From Epiperipatus broadwayi (lineage: Eukaryota > Onychophora > Udeonychophora > Euonychophora > Peripatidae): DNA of 64,000 bases. The stretch spans positions 3,773,501-3,837,500 of the forward strand of contig JAQFVV010006246.1 in NCBI GenBank assembly GCA_028023455.1, in the 5' to 3' direction. Of this stretch, positions 24,294-33,888 are shown piece by piece; the first letter of the stretch is position 1; each line of letters opens with the position of its first letter. A program made the position numbers and the translations under genes. The notes under the pieces are model-generated. The model was not told the origin of the DNA and searched no databases. It saw only the letters and a list, made by a program, of their open reading frames with translations.

Positions 24294-27239
24294 CACCAGG
24301 GCTTCTTAAACTGTGGGTCGCGACCCCCCTGGGGGTCGCGAGACTACTGAAAGGGGGTCGCAAAGATCTGATACTTTTCAATCATTATAAATAAAATTTT
24401 AAAATTAGTATACACACTACGTACAAATATAAATACAAATAAAAATCATACAAAATACTATTGTAGTTTTATTATAACTATTTTTTAAAAAAGTGGCAAT
24501 GCAAAACTGTTATGTAGGGCCTATAAATGAAAATATGGAAGTAGCATTTAAAATAATAAATACAACGCGCTCCTCGATTTTCAACTGAATGTTCGACATT
24601 GATGTCTGGCACGCCGGCGTCAGTGTTTGCAAGATAACTTAGTGATTATAAGTACCCAGACGCCGTGACGCCTTACAGCTTACACATACAATACGGAAGC
24701 ATAATCAAGCTAGGCTAGGCGAGATCGGCATATTATTTTTATAAAATAATAATAAAAAAATTAAATGAAAGCTTCTTTTTCGGCGTCTTTGTGATACGGT
24801 GCCTTTGTGCGCTGCACACTTTGAACAAGCCATGCGTCGGGGTTGATCTGATCGTAGTTTGTTGTCATTGCACTGGTAAAGATTCGAGTGTAGTTATTTT
24901 TCTGTTTGTACTTCAGTTTGGACTCAGCTTTGTCTTCGTAGTGACATGTGTGTATTTACTGTGTAATTTTCAGTTGGTGTTTTTAATTATTACGTTAAAG
25001 TTCAACTACATTTTGTTTAATTATTTATTATTATTTAACCATCATGGATAAATGGCTAATTAAAATTCCAACTAATAAGTCTGCCACGCCGTCACAACCA
25101 AGTTTCAGTACTTCAAATCCGACTTCTAGCAAAACAAAAAAAAGAAAATATGACGAATCATATTTGCAGTATGGCTTCACATGCTCTTCTCACAACAATG
25201 AAGAACAACCAGTGTGCTTAATTTGCAAAGAAGTTTTGGCTGCAGAAAGCATGAAACCGTCAAAACTGCAACGACATTTGAATACTAAACATGCAACGTT
25301 ATCAAAAAAGCGAATAGAATATTTTGGAGCGTCTTTTGCAAACATCAAATAAAGAAAAGAACACTTTGGAGAAGTATGTTACTTTGAATGATAAATATCT
25401 ATTGGCATCGTATGAAGTTTCAGTATTTGATAGCAAAAACGAAAAAGCCTTTTACTATTGGAAGCAACTTTTACTACCTGCAGCTATAAGAATGTCTGAA
25501 ATTGTTCATGGAAAACAGTATGCTGCTGAAATTAGTAAAATTCCATTATCAAATGACACTGTGTCCAAAAGAATTTCAGACATTAGCAATGATCAATTTC
25601 AACAGCTTCTTATGAGGCTTAAAGACAGCTCAAAGTTTGCAATACAACTGGACGAGTCAACAGACATTTCAAAAATGGCACAGTTATTACTTTTTGTAAG
25701 ATATATTTATGAGGGAAGCATTCATGAAGATATACTGTTTTGTCATCCTCTGGAAGGTCATACTCGTGGAAAAGATATATATAAAAAAGTAAATGAGTTT
25801 TTTGAAAAAGAAGGATTAAATTGGAAAAATTGTGTTGGTGTGTGCACGGACGATCTCTGCAGCAATGACCGGACAAGATCTTGGTTTTACAGCATTTGTT
25901 AAAGCTGGAAATGATCATATTACATTTACACATTGTATGATTCACCGAGAGGCACTTGTTGTTAAAAAAATTGCACCAGAATTAAACACTGTGTTTTTTG
26001 ATGCAGTCAAAATCATCAACTTTATTAAAAGTCGAGCACTTAATAGTCGATTGTTTAAAAATTTGTGCATTGATATGGATTCGGATTATACAAGTTTATT
26101 GCTACATGCTGAAGTTAGGTGGCTATCAAGAGGTCGAAGTTTGAAACGATTATTAACTTTAAAAGATGAAGTTCTTATATTTCTAACAGAGCAAAATTCT
26201 AATTTGGCCGATTATTTTCACGATAATTTATGGCTTCTCAAGCTATGCTATTTAGCAGATATTTTTGATAAAATCAATGATATGAATTTATCAATGCAGG
26301 GAGTCTGCGTTAATATGTTTATGTTAAAAAATAAACTTGAGGCCTTTGTTAAAAAAATTCTTATATGGAAGAACAGAGTGGAAAGTGGATCGCTCGAAAA
26401 TGTTTCCATTTACTAGCGAGTATATAATTAGTAACAATATTTCAAAAAAAAGATACTACTATAACAAAAATTATAGTTAATCATTTGAAGGATATGGAAG
26501 TTTACATGCATAGGTATTTTCCCAATGATATCGATACACAACAATGGATTTGCAATCCATTTTCAATTGAAATGGAAGAAATTAATTTTTTAAACTTAAA
26601 AGCACAAAGAAGAATTTGCGAATTAACAAGTGATACTACCTTGCGACTCAGATTTTCTCAAGTGCCTGTGCATGAATTTTGGATAGAAATCAAATCAGAA
26701 TATCCCCTACTATCGGAAATGGCAATGAACAAATTACTGCCATTTTGTACAACATATTTATGTGAATCAGCCTTTTCCACATTAACTTACATAAAATCAA
26801 AATACCGTTCAACTTTAATAAGCGTTGAAAATTTATTACGATCTGCACTAACTCAAATTGAGCCTGGATTTAATTATTTGTGTAAAAATAAACAATCACA
26901 TCCGTCACATTAATATTGTTTGATGTTAATAATATGTTTTCTTATAAAAAAATTGTTACAAAAGTTTATTTTTTCTATTGAATAAATTTATATATAGTTT
27001 TATGTCATTCTATTTATTGTGTTTTATTACGACCGATATCCCGTCAACGTTTCCAATTATATATATGTGAAATGAATGGGTACGTATTCTTTAATCCTTA
27101 TTTTATTTACATTGTAAAATAGTGCGATATTACATCTACATCTACGGTTAATATATATTTCATTATATGGAGGAGGGGGTCGTTTAAAATTTCCTAAGCT
27201 TGAAGGGGGTCGCTATATAAAAAAGTTTAAGAAGCCTGG
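24294..27239 (+). mobile_element. hAT DNA transposon, full-length but degenerate
   Basis: A 2.95-kb element bounded by an 8-bp target duplication, ATTTAGAA, at 24286-24293 and 27240-27247. Terminal inverted repeats: the left end reads CACCAGGGCTTCTTAAACTG and the right end, reverse complemented, CCAGGCTTCTTAAACTT. Both ends carry subterminal GGGGGTCGC motifs. The 8-bp duplication and the coding content place it in hAT. Within it, a ~750-base leader (with a CpG-rich part around 24560-24720) precedes the transposase remnant listed separately. After the last stop the element runs another ~330 bases to the right end. It lies in sense orientation within the 13.8-kb CUB-gene intron. Confidence 0.93.
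25044..26913 (+). pseudogene. hAT transposase (ZBED5/FAM200-like) with frameshifts
   Basis: The coding region is read in three frames. Frame one (25044-25352) has a BED zinc finger: Cys58, Cys61, His78 and His83 counted from the first Met, after a basic KTKKRK stretch that may be a nuclear signal. The frame changes near 25324 at a TTTTGGAG run, consistent with one extra base. Frame two (to 25902) holds KYLLASYEVS, LLLPAAI and the catalytic-block motif LDESTD. The second break falls in the CTD(G) motif near 25848. Frame three (25832-26416) holds a conserved W-L-S-R-G block and LKNKL. The last piece (26485-26913) is the hAT dimerisation region with LLPFCTTYLCESAFS and KSKYRSTL. hAT transposases excise and insert DNA as dimers; this copy should be inactive. 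The few breaks and readable motifs suggest a fairly young insertion. Confidence 0.9.
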
Positions 27240-27247
27240 ATTTAGAA

Positions 27248-27655
27248 GATGCAATTGTTATTTACAGATGTATATGACACTTTGGCAACCAAAAATAACA
27301 TTATCTATATTTTCCAGATATATATACTTTTGATTGACAAATTAACTAAATTTCTCACTATAATTCTTTTGGAGGTTAACCTATGAATTATGTGATGATG
27401 AAAGATTTGGTTATTAACAAGTGCCAGCCATTTTAAACATTGAGGCATTTTTATCACAATGTATCAAATCAAACCCCCATTATTATTTTTTTAGATTTAG
27501 TATCACCCATAATACTAGGTCTTATCTATTTAATTTTCATTACTATGATTGATTTTAAAAATCACATATACACTTATCTCTTCAATTACAATATTTTATA
27601 TCTATTTTGAAATCTTGTAAATAATAATGAAAAAGGCCATTTTAATCAACTAATG
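27248..27655. other. Spacer between two hAT insertions
   Basis: About 400 bases of AT-rich intron separate the two target duplications. No feature recognised. Confidence 0.6.
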
Positions 27656-27869
27656 ATTTAATGCAGTGTTTCCCAACCTGTGAGTACGCGTACCACTTGT
27701 AATACTGCGAGTTGCTGGTTGGTGGTACACAAAAAATAATCAGTAATGGTGGACATAAAAAAAATTAAATCATAAAAATATAAAAACGTTTTTTCTTATA
27801 ATTCATAAAAATTATTTTAATTAATAATATTATACAGTAAAGTTGTTAATATGTACAGTCGATAACGAT

Positions 27870-28470
27870 CTTTAATGTTAATGATAAAATTGAAAGTATG
27901 ATAAAGAAATTAGATTTTTGGAAACAGTAATATATATAAGTATCAAAAACAATCAACTGGAAGTATTCGAAACTCTACATATTTTTTTGTTTGAAAATAA
28001 GATTAGTCTGTCTCACGATATATGAGAAAATATAATAGCACATTTAACAGGATTAAAATTGTCTTTCATGGAATATTTTCCAAAATTCGAAAACACAAAT
28101 GATAATTGGATTTCAAACCCCTTCTATGCAGAAAATTTAGAAAAGCTACATCATTATCAATAAAGGATAAAGAAAATTTAATAAAATTATCATGTGACAG
28201 AACTTTACAAGTAGAATTCAAACGACACAATATAATTAATTTTTGGTTAAACATTAAAGAATATGAACAACTTTCTGAAAAAGCTCTTAAATTATTATTA
28301 CCATTTACTACTACGGAATTAGTAGGAGAGCTTTTTCTTCATATATTTTTTTAAAAAATAAGTATCGAAACAGATTGAACGCAGCTGTAGACTTAAGGGT
28401 ATACCTTGCATCTTTTGAACCAAATTTCAAAAAATTATGTTGTTCGAAACAAGCACAAAGATGTCATTAA
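27870..28470 (+). pseudogene. C-terminal remnant of a hAT transposase
   Basis: Broken frames show, in order, a KIESMIKKLDFW block, an FLFENKISLSHDI block, YFPKFEN with NDNWISNPF, then LSIKDKENLIKLSCD, FWLNIKEYEQLSEKALK, LLPFTTTELVGE and finally KNKYRNRLNAAVDLR, ending at a stop at 28468-28470. These match the last third of BED-type hAT transposases, including the dimerisation region. The longest open piece is 28106-28354. Stops and shifts occur upstream and at about 28350, and the BED finger and catalytic core are absent. Confidence 0.82.
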
Positions 28471-28591
28471 ATTTATTTTATAAAAATATTTGATTATGAT
28501 AAGAAAATATACTAATTGTTTTTTTATAATTTTGTGTTTTTATTAAAACCATTTATTAGTAAATGAATTATGATAAAATAGTAGATAAATA

Positions 28592-28870
28592 ATGAGTCGA
28601 ATCAAGGCAAATCAATCTAAATTATTTAATTTGAAAGAATGTATCAAAAAAGCATCATACCCAGAAATTAGACTCTCGTTAATTCTTGATCATCTATTGT
28701 GGATTACTAGATGTAAGCTAGTATTTAATCATCAAAATTTTAATCCTATTAACTTCATGCTGAACAATATAAAGAAAACAAGAACAAGAGATAGCCTGAT
28801 AACCCCTGAGGTTATTTATATCATGACTTGGGACATGCTGGATTTATACTCTCCATGGCCCAACCAATAG
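28592..28870 (+). CDS. Unrecognised 92-codon open frame inside the second hAT element
   Basis: Starts at an ATG and ends at TAG. The composition is less AT-biased than the neighbouring intron and looks protein-like: LFNLKECIKKASYPEIRL, LLWITRCKLVFNHQNF, and a C-terminal TPEVIYIMTWDML. The W-x-x-R-C-K-L-V-F block weakly recalls the tail of some LINE polyproteins, but I cannot assign it. It may be captured sequence or chance. No promoter or splice context supports a working gene. Confidence 0.25.
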   Translation: MSRIKANQSKLFNLKECIKKASYPEIRLSLILDHLLWITRCKLVFNHQNFNPINFMLNNIKKTRTRDSLITPEVIYIMTWDMLDLYSPWPNQ

Positions 28871-29279
28871 CAAGATGCTCCAAAAAAGAGAAAACAGACT
28901 CAAATTCGGGAAAACCAAATGAAGGAATGAGAAAACACTTTGAACAAAATATGTACCAAATAACCTTTAATATAATAATGTAATCTTTAATCAATTATTT
29001 TGGAAAAAAATATGAAACTTTGAACAAACACATACATATAAATATGTTACAGTGAGTTTATAATCTGGCATGACATTTAGGAGTATTTCAATGTAATTTG
29101 TCTCATTATAAGATGTGAATACATATATGGTCACCCTATAATATTTATAATGCAAATAAAATAACACGCAATAACAAATTTCATGAAATACAATCATTTT
29201 TATGAAGTGGTACAATTTAGCATGATGTACTACCAAGTGGTATGTGAGCCAAAAAAGATTGGGAAACACTGATTTAATG

Positions 29280-29739
29280 GAATAAAAAAATAATAATTAT
29301 AAACACCTTTTTTTCAAGGTTAAATGACTTCACAAAGAAAGAAATAATCATTTTCTTTTACTTATACAATAATAATAAAAAATTATAAATCAAACAAATA
29401 CAAAAAAAATATTATATTCAGTTACAAATATATATATATTGACAATTATCACTCTTGGGGATAAGAGAAAAAATTATCTCATCTTTTTATATTGAGCTCA
29501 TTTAACTAAAGTAATGTCAAACTACTCTGATTTTTTTGTGCACACATGTAAAACTGATCTTTTTTCCAATAGTCACAATTTTGTGTCCTATAAGATGATT
29601 CTTAGGGGTCACATATTGGCTCCTATGATTTAATATCTGATAATTCATTACTATTAAAGGGATATCTATTTCCTTAGTTCTTGAATTAATTTACATCATT
29701 TTAATGTTAACTTTTATATACAGATATAGTTAATAAGAT
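29280..29739. other. Intron spacer
   Basis: AT-rich sequence between the second hAT element and the 79-bp duplication. Nothing recognised. Confidence 0.55.
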
Positions 29740-29897
29740 ATTTGTCTGCAGATCTGATTATTCTTATATCTTCTCCTTTGCTTTTTTTTTGCATTTCTTC
29801 ATATATTCATATGTAAATATTTGTCTGTAGATCTGATTATTCTTATAACTTCTCCTTTACTTTTTTTTTGCATTTTTTCATATATTCATATGTAAAT
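29740..29897. repeat. 79-bp tandem duplication
   Basis: Two near-identical copies, with the anchor GATCTGATTATTCTTAT at 29751 and 29830 (period 79). Each ends in a CATATATTCATATGTAAATA-like block that runs straight into the tRNA-related repeat array. Confidence 0.85.
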
Positions 29898-30548
29898 ATT
29901 TGAAAACCAGGCACTCTTCACAAACCTGGAGCTTAATTGTAAATATAAGGGATTTGAACTCAGACTCCCTTCAACTATCCACACTATCTCATACAACTGA
30001 TACATATGACCACACACATGTAGAAAAGATAAATAATCATCAATATATGTATTTTGTGCTAAACCAGCACTCATCAGTTGGTCCAGACTATCATCTCTCA
30101 CACATATATATAATCAGTGCTCAGTTTATATTAAGATAGCAAATCTTCACACTTTAATGGACAGGCTTCAATCTATCCTCCAACTTTTCAGCCATCCATA
30201 TTATTGAAAATCTGATGATGGAAAGCCCAAATCCCATATTGATGCCAACATTATTGCCATACCCATGTTGACCTCAAGTCACTCTGACCCCTCATGTATA
30301 GGACCTTATCCATTTAAATACATAGAAGAGGGATGGGCAGGATACAAGCTTTATATGTAAATATTTGAAAACCAGGCACTCTTCACAACTGGAGCTTAAT
30401 TGTAAATATAAGGGATTTGAACTCAGACTTTTAAGCACCCTTCAACTTTCCACACTATCTCATACAACTGATACGCATATGAAGCTTGTATCCTGCCCAT
30501 CCCTCTTCAATGTATTTAAATGGATAAGATCCTATCCATGAGGGGTCA
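29898..30548 (-). repeat. Tandem array of the ~460-bp tRNA-related repeat
   Basis: Minus-orientation copies with the anchor GATTTGAACTCAGAC at 29951 and 30414 (period 463). On the minus strand the unit contains TAGTTGAAGGG, an 11/11 fit to the pol III A-box pattern TRGYNNARNGG. About 15 bases later comes GTTCAAATC, a 9/9 fit to the B-box pattern GWTCRANNC. The spacing is shorter than in a real tRNA. A plus-orientation piece at 30482-30548 (CTTGTATCCTGCCCATCCCT through ATGAGGGGTCAG) mirrors 30285-30345. The open frames at 29886-30101 (minus) and 29900-30139 (plus) come from the repeat. Confidence 0.83.
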
Positions 30549-31249
30549 GGTATTTTTAATTAATAAAATTGTAAAGACAGTTAAATTTGGGATAAAGATC
30601 AGTTTCTGTAGCTGAATAATAAATTTAGTTAATCAAATCAGTTTTAAATAAGAAATAGTTAACTTTCTGTCTACATGTGTTTGTACTTGCATTTATTTAA
30701 TGATTATTTGGTCTTAATTACCAAGTTATTTAATTTTAAAAGTGAAAATTTTAATAATAAAATATTTTATTTAAAACATGTGAAAATAAAGGTTAAGGTT
30801 TTTAAACCAAGAGTGGAAAAAGAGGATTATTTTTATTTAAGAATATCATAATTATTATAGTTATTTTATTTATTCTTTAAGTTTGTTAATTAATAAGTCA
30901 TCAGTAATTTCTTTTCAACTCAAACCAATAAACACATGGTTATTTCAAAATCAACTAGGTCAGAATGATGTATAGTTCTTAATTAAGATTAACTTTTTAA
31001 CTACAGATGTCTCCTTTCAAGGAAGTGGCTAAGTTTTAATTGACATGGGGAAATTACTATAAAACAGCATTGGTGACAAAATTAACTTGATAGACTGCTT
31101 TTTATCCTTATACTCATCTTCAAAACATCTATATTATACCAGAATAATGTTAATTTTTTTTATATAATTATTTTTTTTATTTAAAATGTAAAATATAAAT
31201 TAAGGTTGATAAAATGAACATTGATGCACAATATTTATTATATATTGTA
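30549..31249. other. Intron spacer
   Basis: AT-rich sequence. No gene or repeat recognised. Confidence 0.55.
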
Positions 31250-31510
31250 ATGGTCAGATTTGCTTATTTCACTAACATAAGCAGAATTCAAACCCCAGAC
31301 ACAAAACTCAACATCTTACAAGGGGTTGCCTCCCAGAAATTCTGAGCTCAAATCCAACATCTGAGCTCCACAGCGCCACCTACATGAAAGCACATCGGAC
31401 AATACAAATAGCACAGTTTCTGGTCAGTGCTGGTGGTCAGGGAAAACCAAGAGGCTCTAAATTAAATAACCCTAGGTTCGCCTAACAAAAACTATAGATG
31501 TGCCAAAGAT
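31250..31510. repeat. Possible second SINE-like element
   Basis: A less AT-rich segment with AAGGGGTTGCCTCCCAG, GAGCTCAAATCC and ACAGCGCCACCTACATG blocks. GCTCAAATC is one base from the pol III B-box pattern. On the other strand TGGCGCTGTGG is one base from the A-box pattern. No second copy is present in the window and I see no clear target duplication, so the class is uncertain. Confidence 0.35.
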
Positions 31511-32819
31511 ACCTATCAGTGGAATGGTATGTAATTTAGATCATTGGGATAAATAAATAAAAAAAGTGTAATTAATCATTTCAAATATAATATTTATTAG
31601 ACATCAATTTATAAAGAACATCAGCTATACAAATTTAATAGCTGTATAAAAGATTACTTTTATGGTACTTTATACTTGGATAAAAAGTTATTATAAAGTG
31701 CTTAATTGTACTATGATGCAAGCGATACGCAAGGTACGCAAAGCACTAAAGAAAACATTAATGAATCAAAACTAATTAAAATAGTAGGGAAAATCTTGGT
31801 ATTTGACATGAGAATAACTTGGGTGAATTATGGAGTTTTAAGTATAAGACAGAGCTACACCAAAGGTTATGGGAATAAATATAATAATAAATTCATAATG
31901 AAGTATATGGTGGTACCAGCAAAGTATGGTATTAAGGATGGAATGTGGTATGTTGAAACCATGGCTTTACAAAAGATACAAAGTAGATAAAATAATTATG
32001 GTCATGGATAGCACCATTTATCCAGGAAATCTCTAGTCACCTTGGATAGCCCAAGCCTTACCCACACCCAGGAACTTTGTGACTGTAGGGACATATTGTA
32101 TCATTCCTATGTGAGATGTTCCTGTCACTTGCTACTGGGAACTGTGGAGGAAAGGGTATGATCTCAGCTGTTGATGCCCTTATAAGTCTCAACACCTCAG
32201 CACATTCACTGGCAACATGCAATTAATTATAAAACATGTATAAGTAATAAAAGGGGCAGTTCATAAATGAGGAGAATAGCTCTCTCTTAAACATTGATTT
32301 TCTGATGGCCCACATACTCCCATCAAAATTAAATTAATAAAATAAATAGCTGAAATTTGATTTACATAAGACATGAAAATATAAATATATTTTATTATCA
32401 ATTAAAGTATAGGTAGGGAAATATGTGATGATGGTTTTAATAAAATAGTGAGGCAACCAAGCATTTATATAAAACTTCCCTATGTAACTTGCACTTGCTT
32501 GAGTGGATTAATTTAAAATATTTCACATAGAATTTATGGAGGAAACATATTTGGATAAGAATGGATATTATACCAGTACTTTTGTTCTCAGCAAAAACTT
32601 TTATAGAGAATAAACCTTCAGACAAATGAGCCATTGAGAGATTTAAAACAAATAATAAGAGGGATAATTTAACATTTAAGTCCTCATCAAAATGGTGGTT
32701 TGCAAAATAGTATTATAACAAAAAAGGGAATAGTTAGATCGATCAGTGGGGTTTATTCAGGCACATTATAACAAAGAATAAAATGAGACCTTAAACAGAT
32801 ATATAATGAAATATGGTAA
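31511..32819. other. Intron, partly less AT-rich
   Basis: The 94-codon frame at 31706-31990 and the balanced-composition stretch 32000-32220 are unlike the surrounding AT-rich DNA, but I recognise no protein or RNA family. They may be remnants of an old interspersed element. Confidence 0.4.
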
Positions 32820-32825
32820 TTATAA

Positions 32826-33882
32826 CGTAATCGGGCTTGGCCACTTGATGGTGTTGTTGGCAGTCAAAAACAATACAATACAATGTTCGGGGCCACGTTA
32901 TTTTTAAATCGAATCGCTGTTTTTTTTTTTTTTTTTTTGGTTATTAATTTATTGATTGCTATAACTTTTTTTTATTTAAAAAGTTGTTTAACTTTAATTT
33001 ATATAACTTTTTTTTATTTAAAAAGTTGTTTAATTTTAATTTTGGATTTAGTAAACGACAAGCTTTTTTTTATTTTTAAATCGCTGTTTTTAGAACTTTT
33101 TTTTGCGATGTCTATTTAGCGATGTCTTTCCCTTAATTATTGCTTTCTACATAACAAAACAACTGTGTAGGGTTAGGTTTAGGGTTAGTGTTCTGTTGTT
33201 TGTAATGCTAAAATAAAAAATATCAATATCGTAACCATAGTCGGACAAAAGAAAGAAACTCAAACTTTTTTAAACAACAACAAACACATATAAATGTCTT
33301 CTTTACTTATCAAACATGTTTATAATATGTGCTTTCTATGAAATTTACAAAAAATCGTGTATATTTTTATTGGACAGCAGAAATACTCGGCTTCTGTTTT
33401 CGGCAACTGCGGAAAAAGTTACGATCGCCAGACATTTTATGAACTACGTGGTATTTCACGTGAAAACGAGATTTCGCACGCGAACTCGGCCGAATTCCTT
33501 TGACGTACTCTCAGAAAGCTTTTACACATTACACCTTCTCTAAATAAGGGTGTGGCCATTTGGAAAATTACTATAAAGTCAGGTTTCTTAAATTCATTAC
33601 AAATACAAAGATTGTGTAACGTATATTGTAAAAATTTGACTAATAAAAATATACACACATATATATCAAACTGTACATGAAAGATAAGTGTGTGGATTCA
33701 CAATAACTGTCACAAAGCAGAAATAGGCCGTATTACTTCTGTGTTACATCATCATCAATGGCCTTCTAATGGCTAAGACAAACATTAGATGTTTTTTATA
33801 GCCATAATGAAGGCCTTGTAAATGGCATTTGTTAGGTGTTTTGGTGAGCCAGAACACCATCAAGTGGCCAAGCCCGATTAGG
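32826..33882. mobile_element. 1.06-kb terminal-inverted-repeat element flanked by TTATAA
   Basis: Perfect 28-base inverted repeats, 32828-32855 and 33853-33880, begin TAATCGGGCTTGGCCACTTG. TTATAA stands directly outside on both sides (32820-32825 and 33883-33888), so a palindromic TTATAA target duplication is likely, although the similarity could also be part of the inverted repeat. Inside are a ~20-base T-run (about 32919-32938), a 42-bp tandem duplication (anchors ATAACTTTTTT at 32961 and 33003), and a CpG-rich part at 33370-33500. A 75-codon frame (33316-33543) is not recognised and no transposase is visible. It is probably a non-autonomous DNA transposon; I cannot assign the superfamily. 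Confidence 0.75.
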
Positions 33883-33888
33883 TTATAA

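Larger units (their letters stand above)
27664..29271 (+). mobile_element. Second hAT transposon, internally deleted
   Basis: A 1.6-kb element flanked by an 8-bp duplication ATTTAATG at 27656-27663 and 29272-29279. The left end is CAGTGTTTCCCAACCTGTGA and the right end, reverse complemented, CAGTGTTTCCCAATCTTTTT. Both have subterminal GGTAC or TACCACTTG blocks. The termini differ from those of the neighbour at 24294-27239, so this is a different hAT family, not a derivative of that copy. Only the last third of the transposase remains. Confidence 0.93.
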
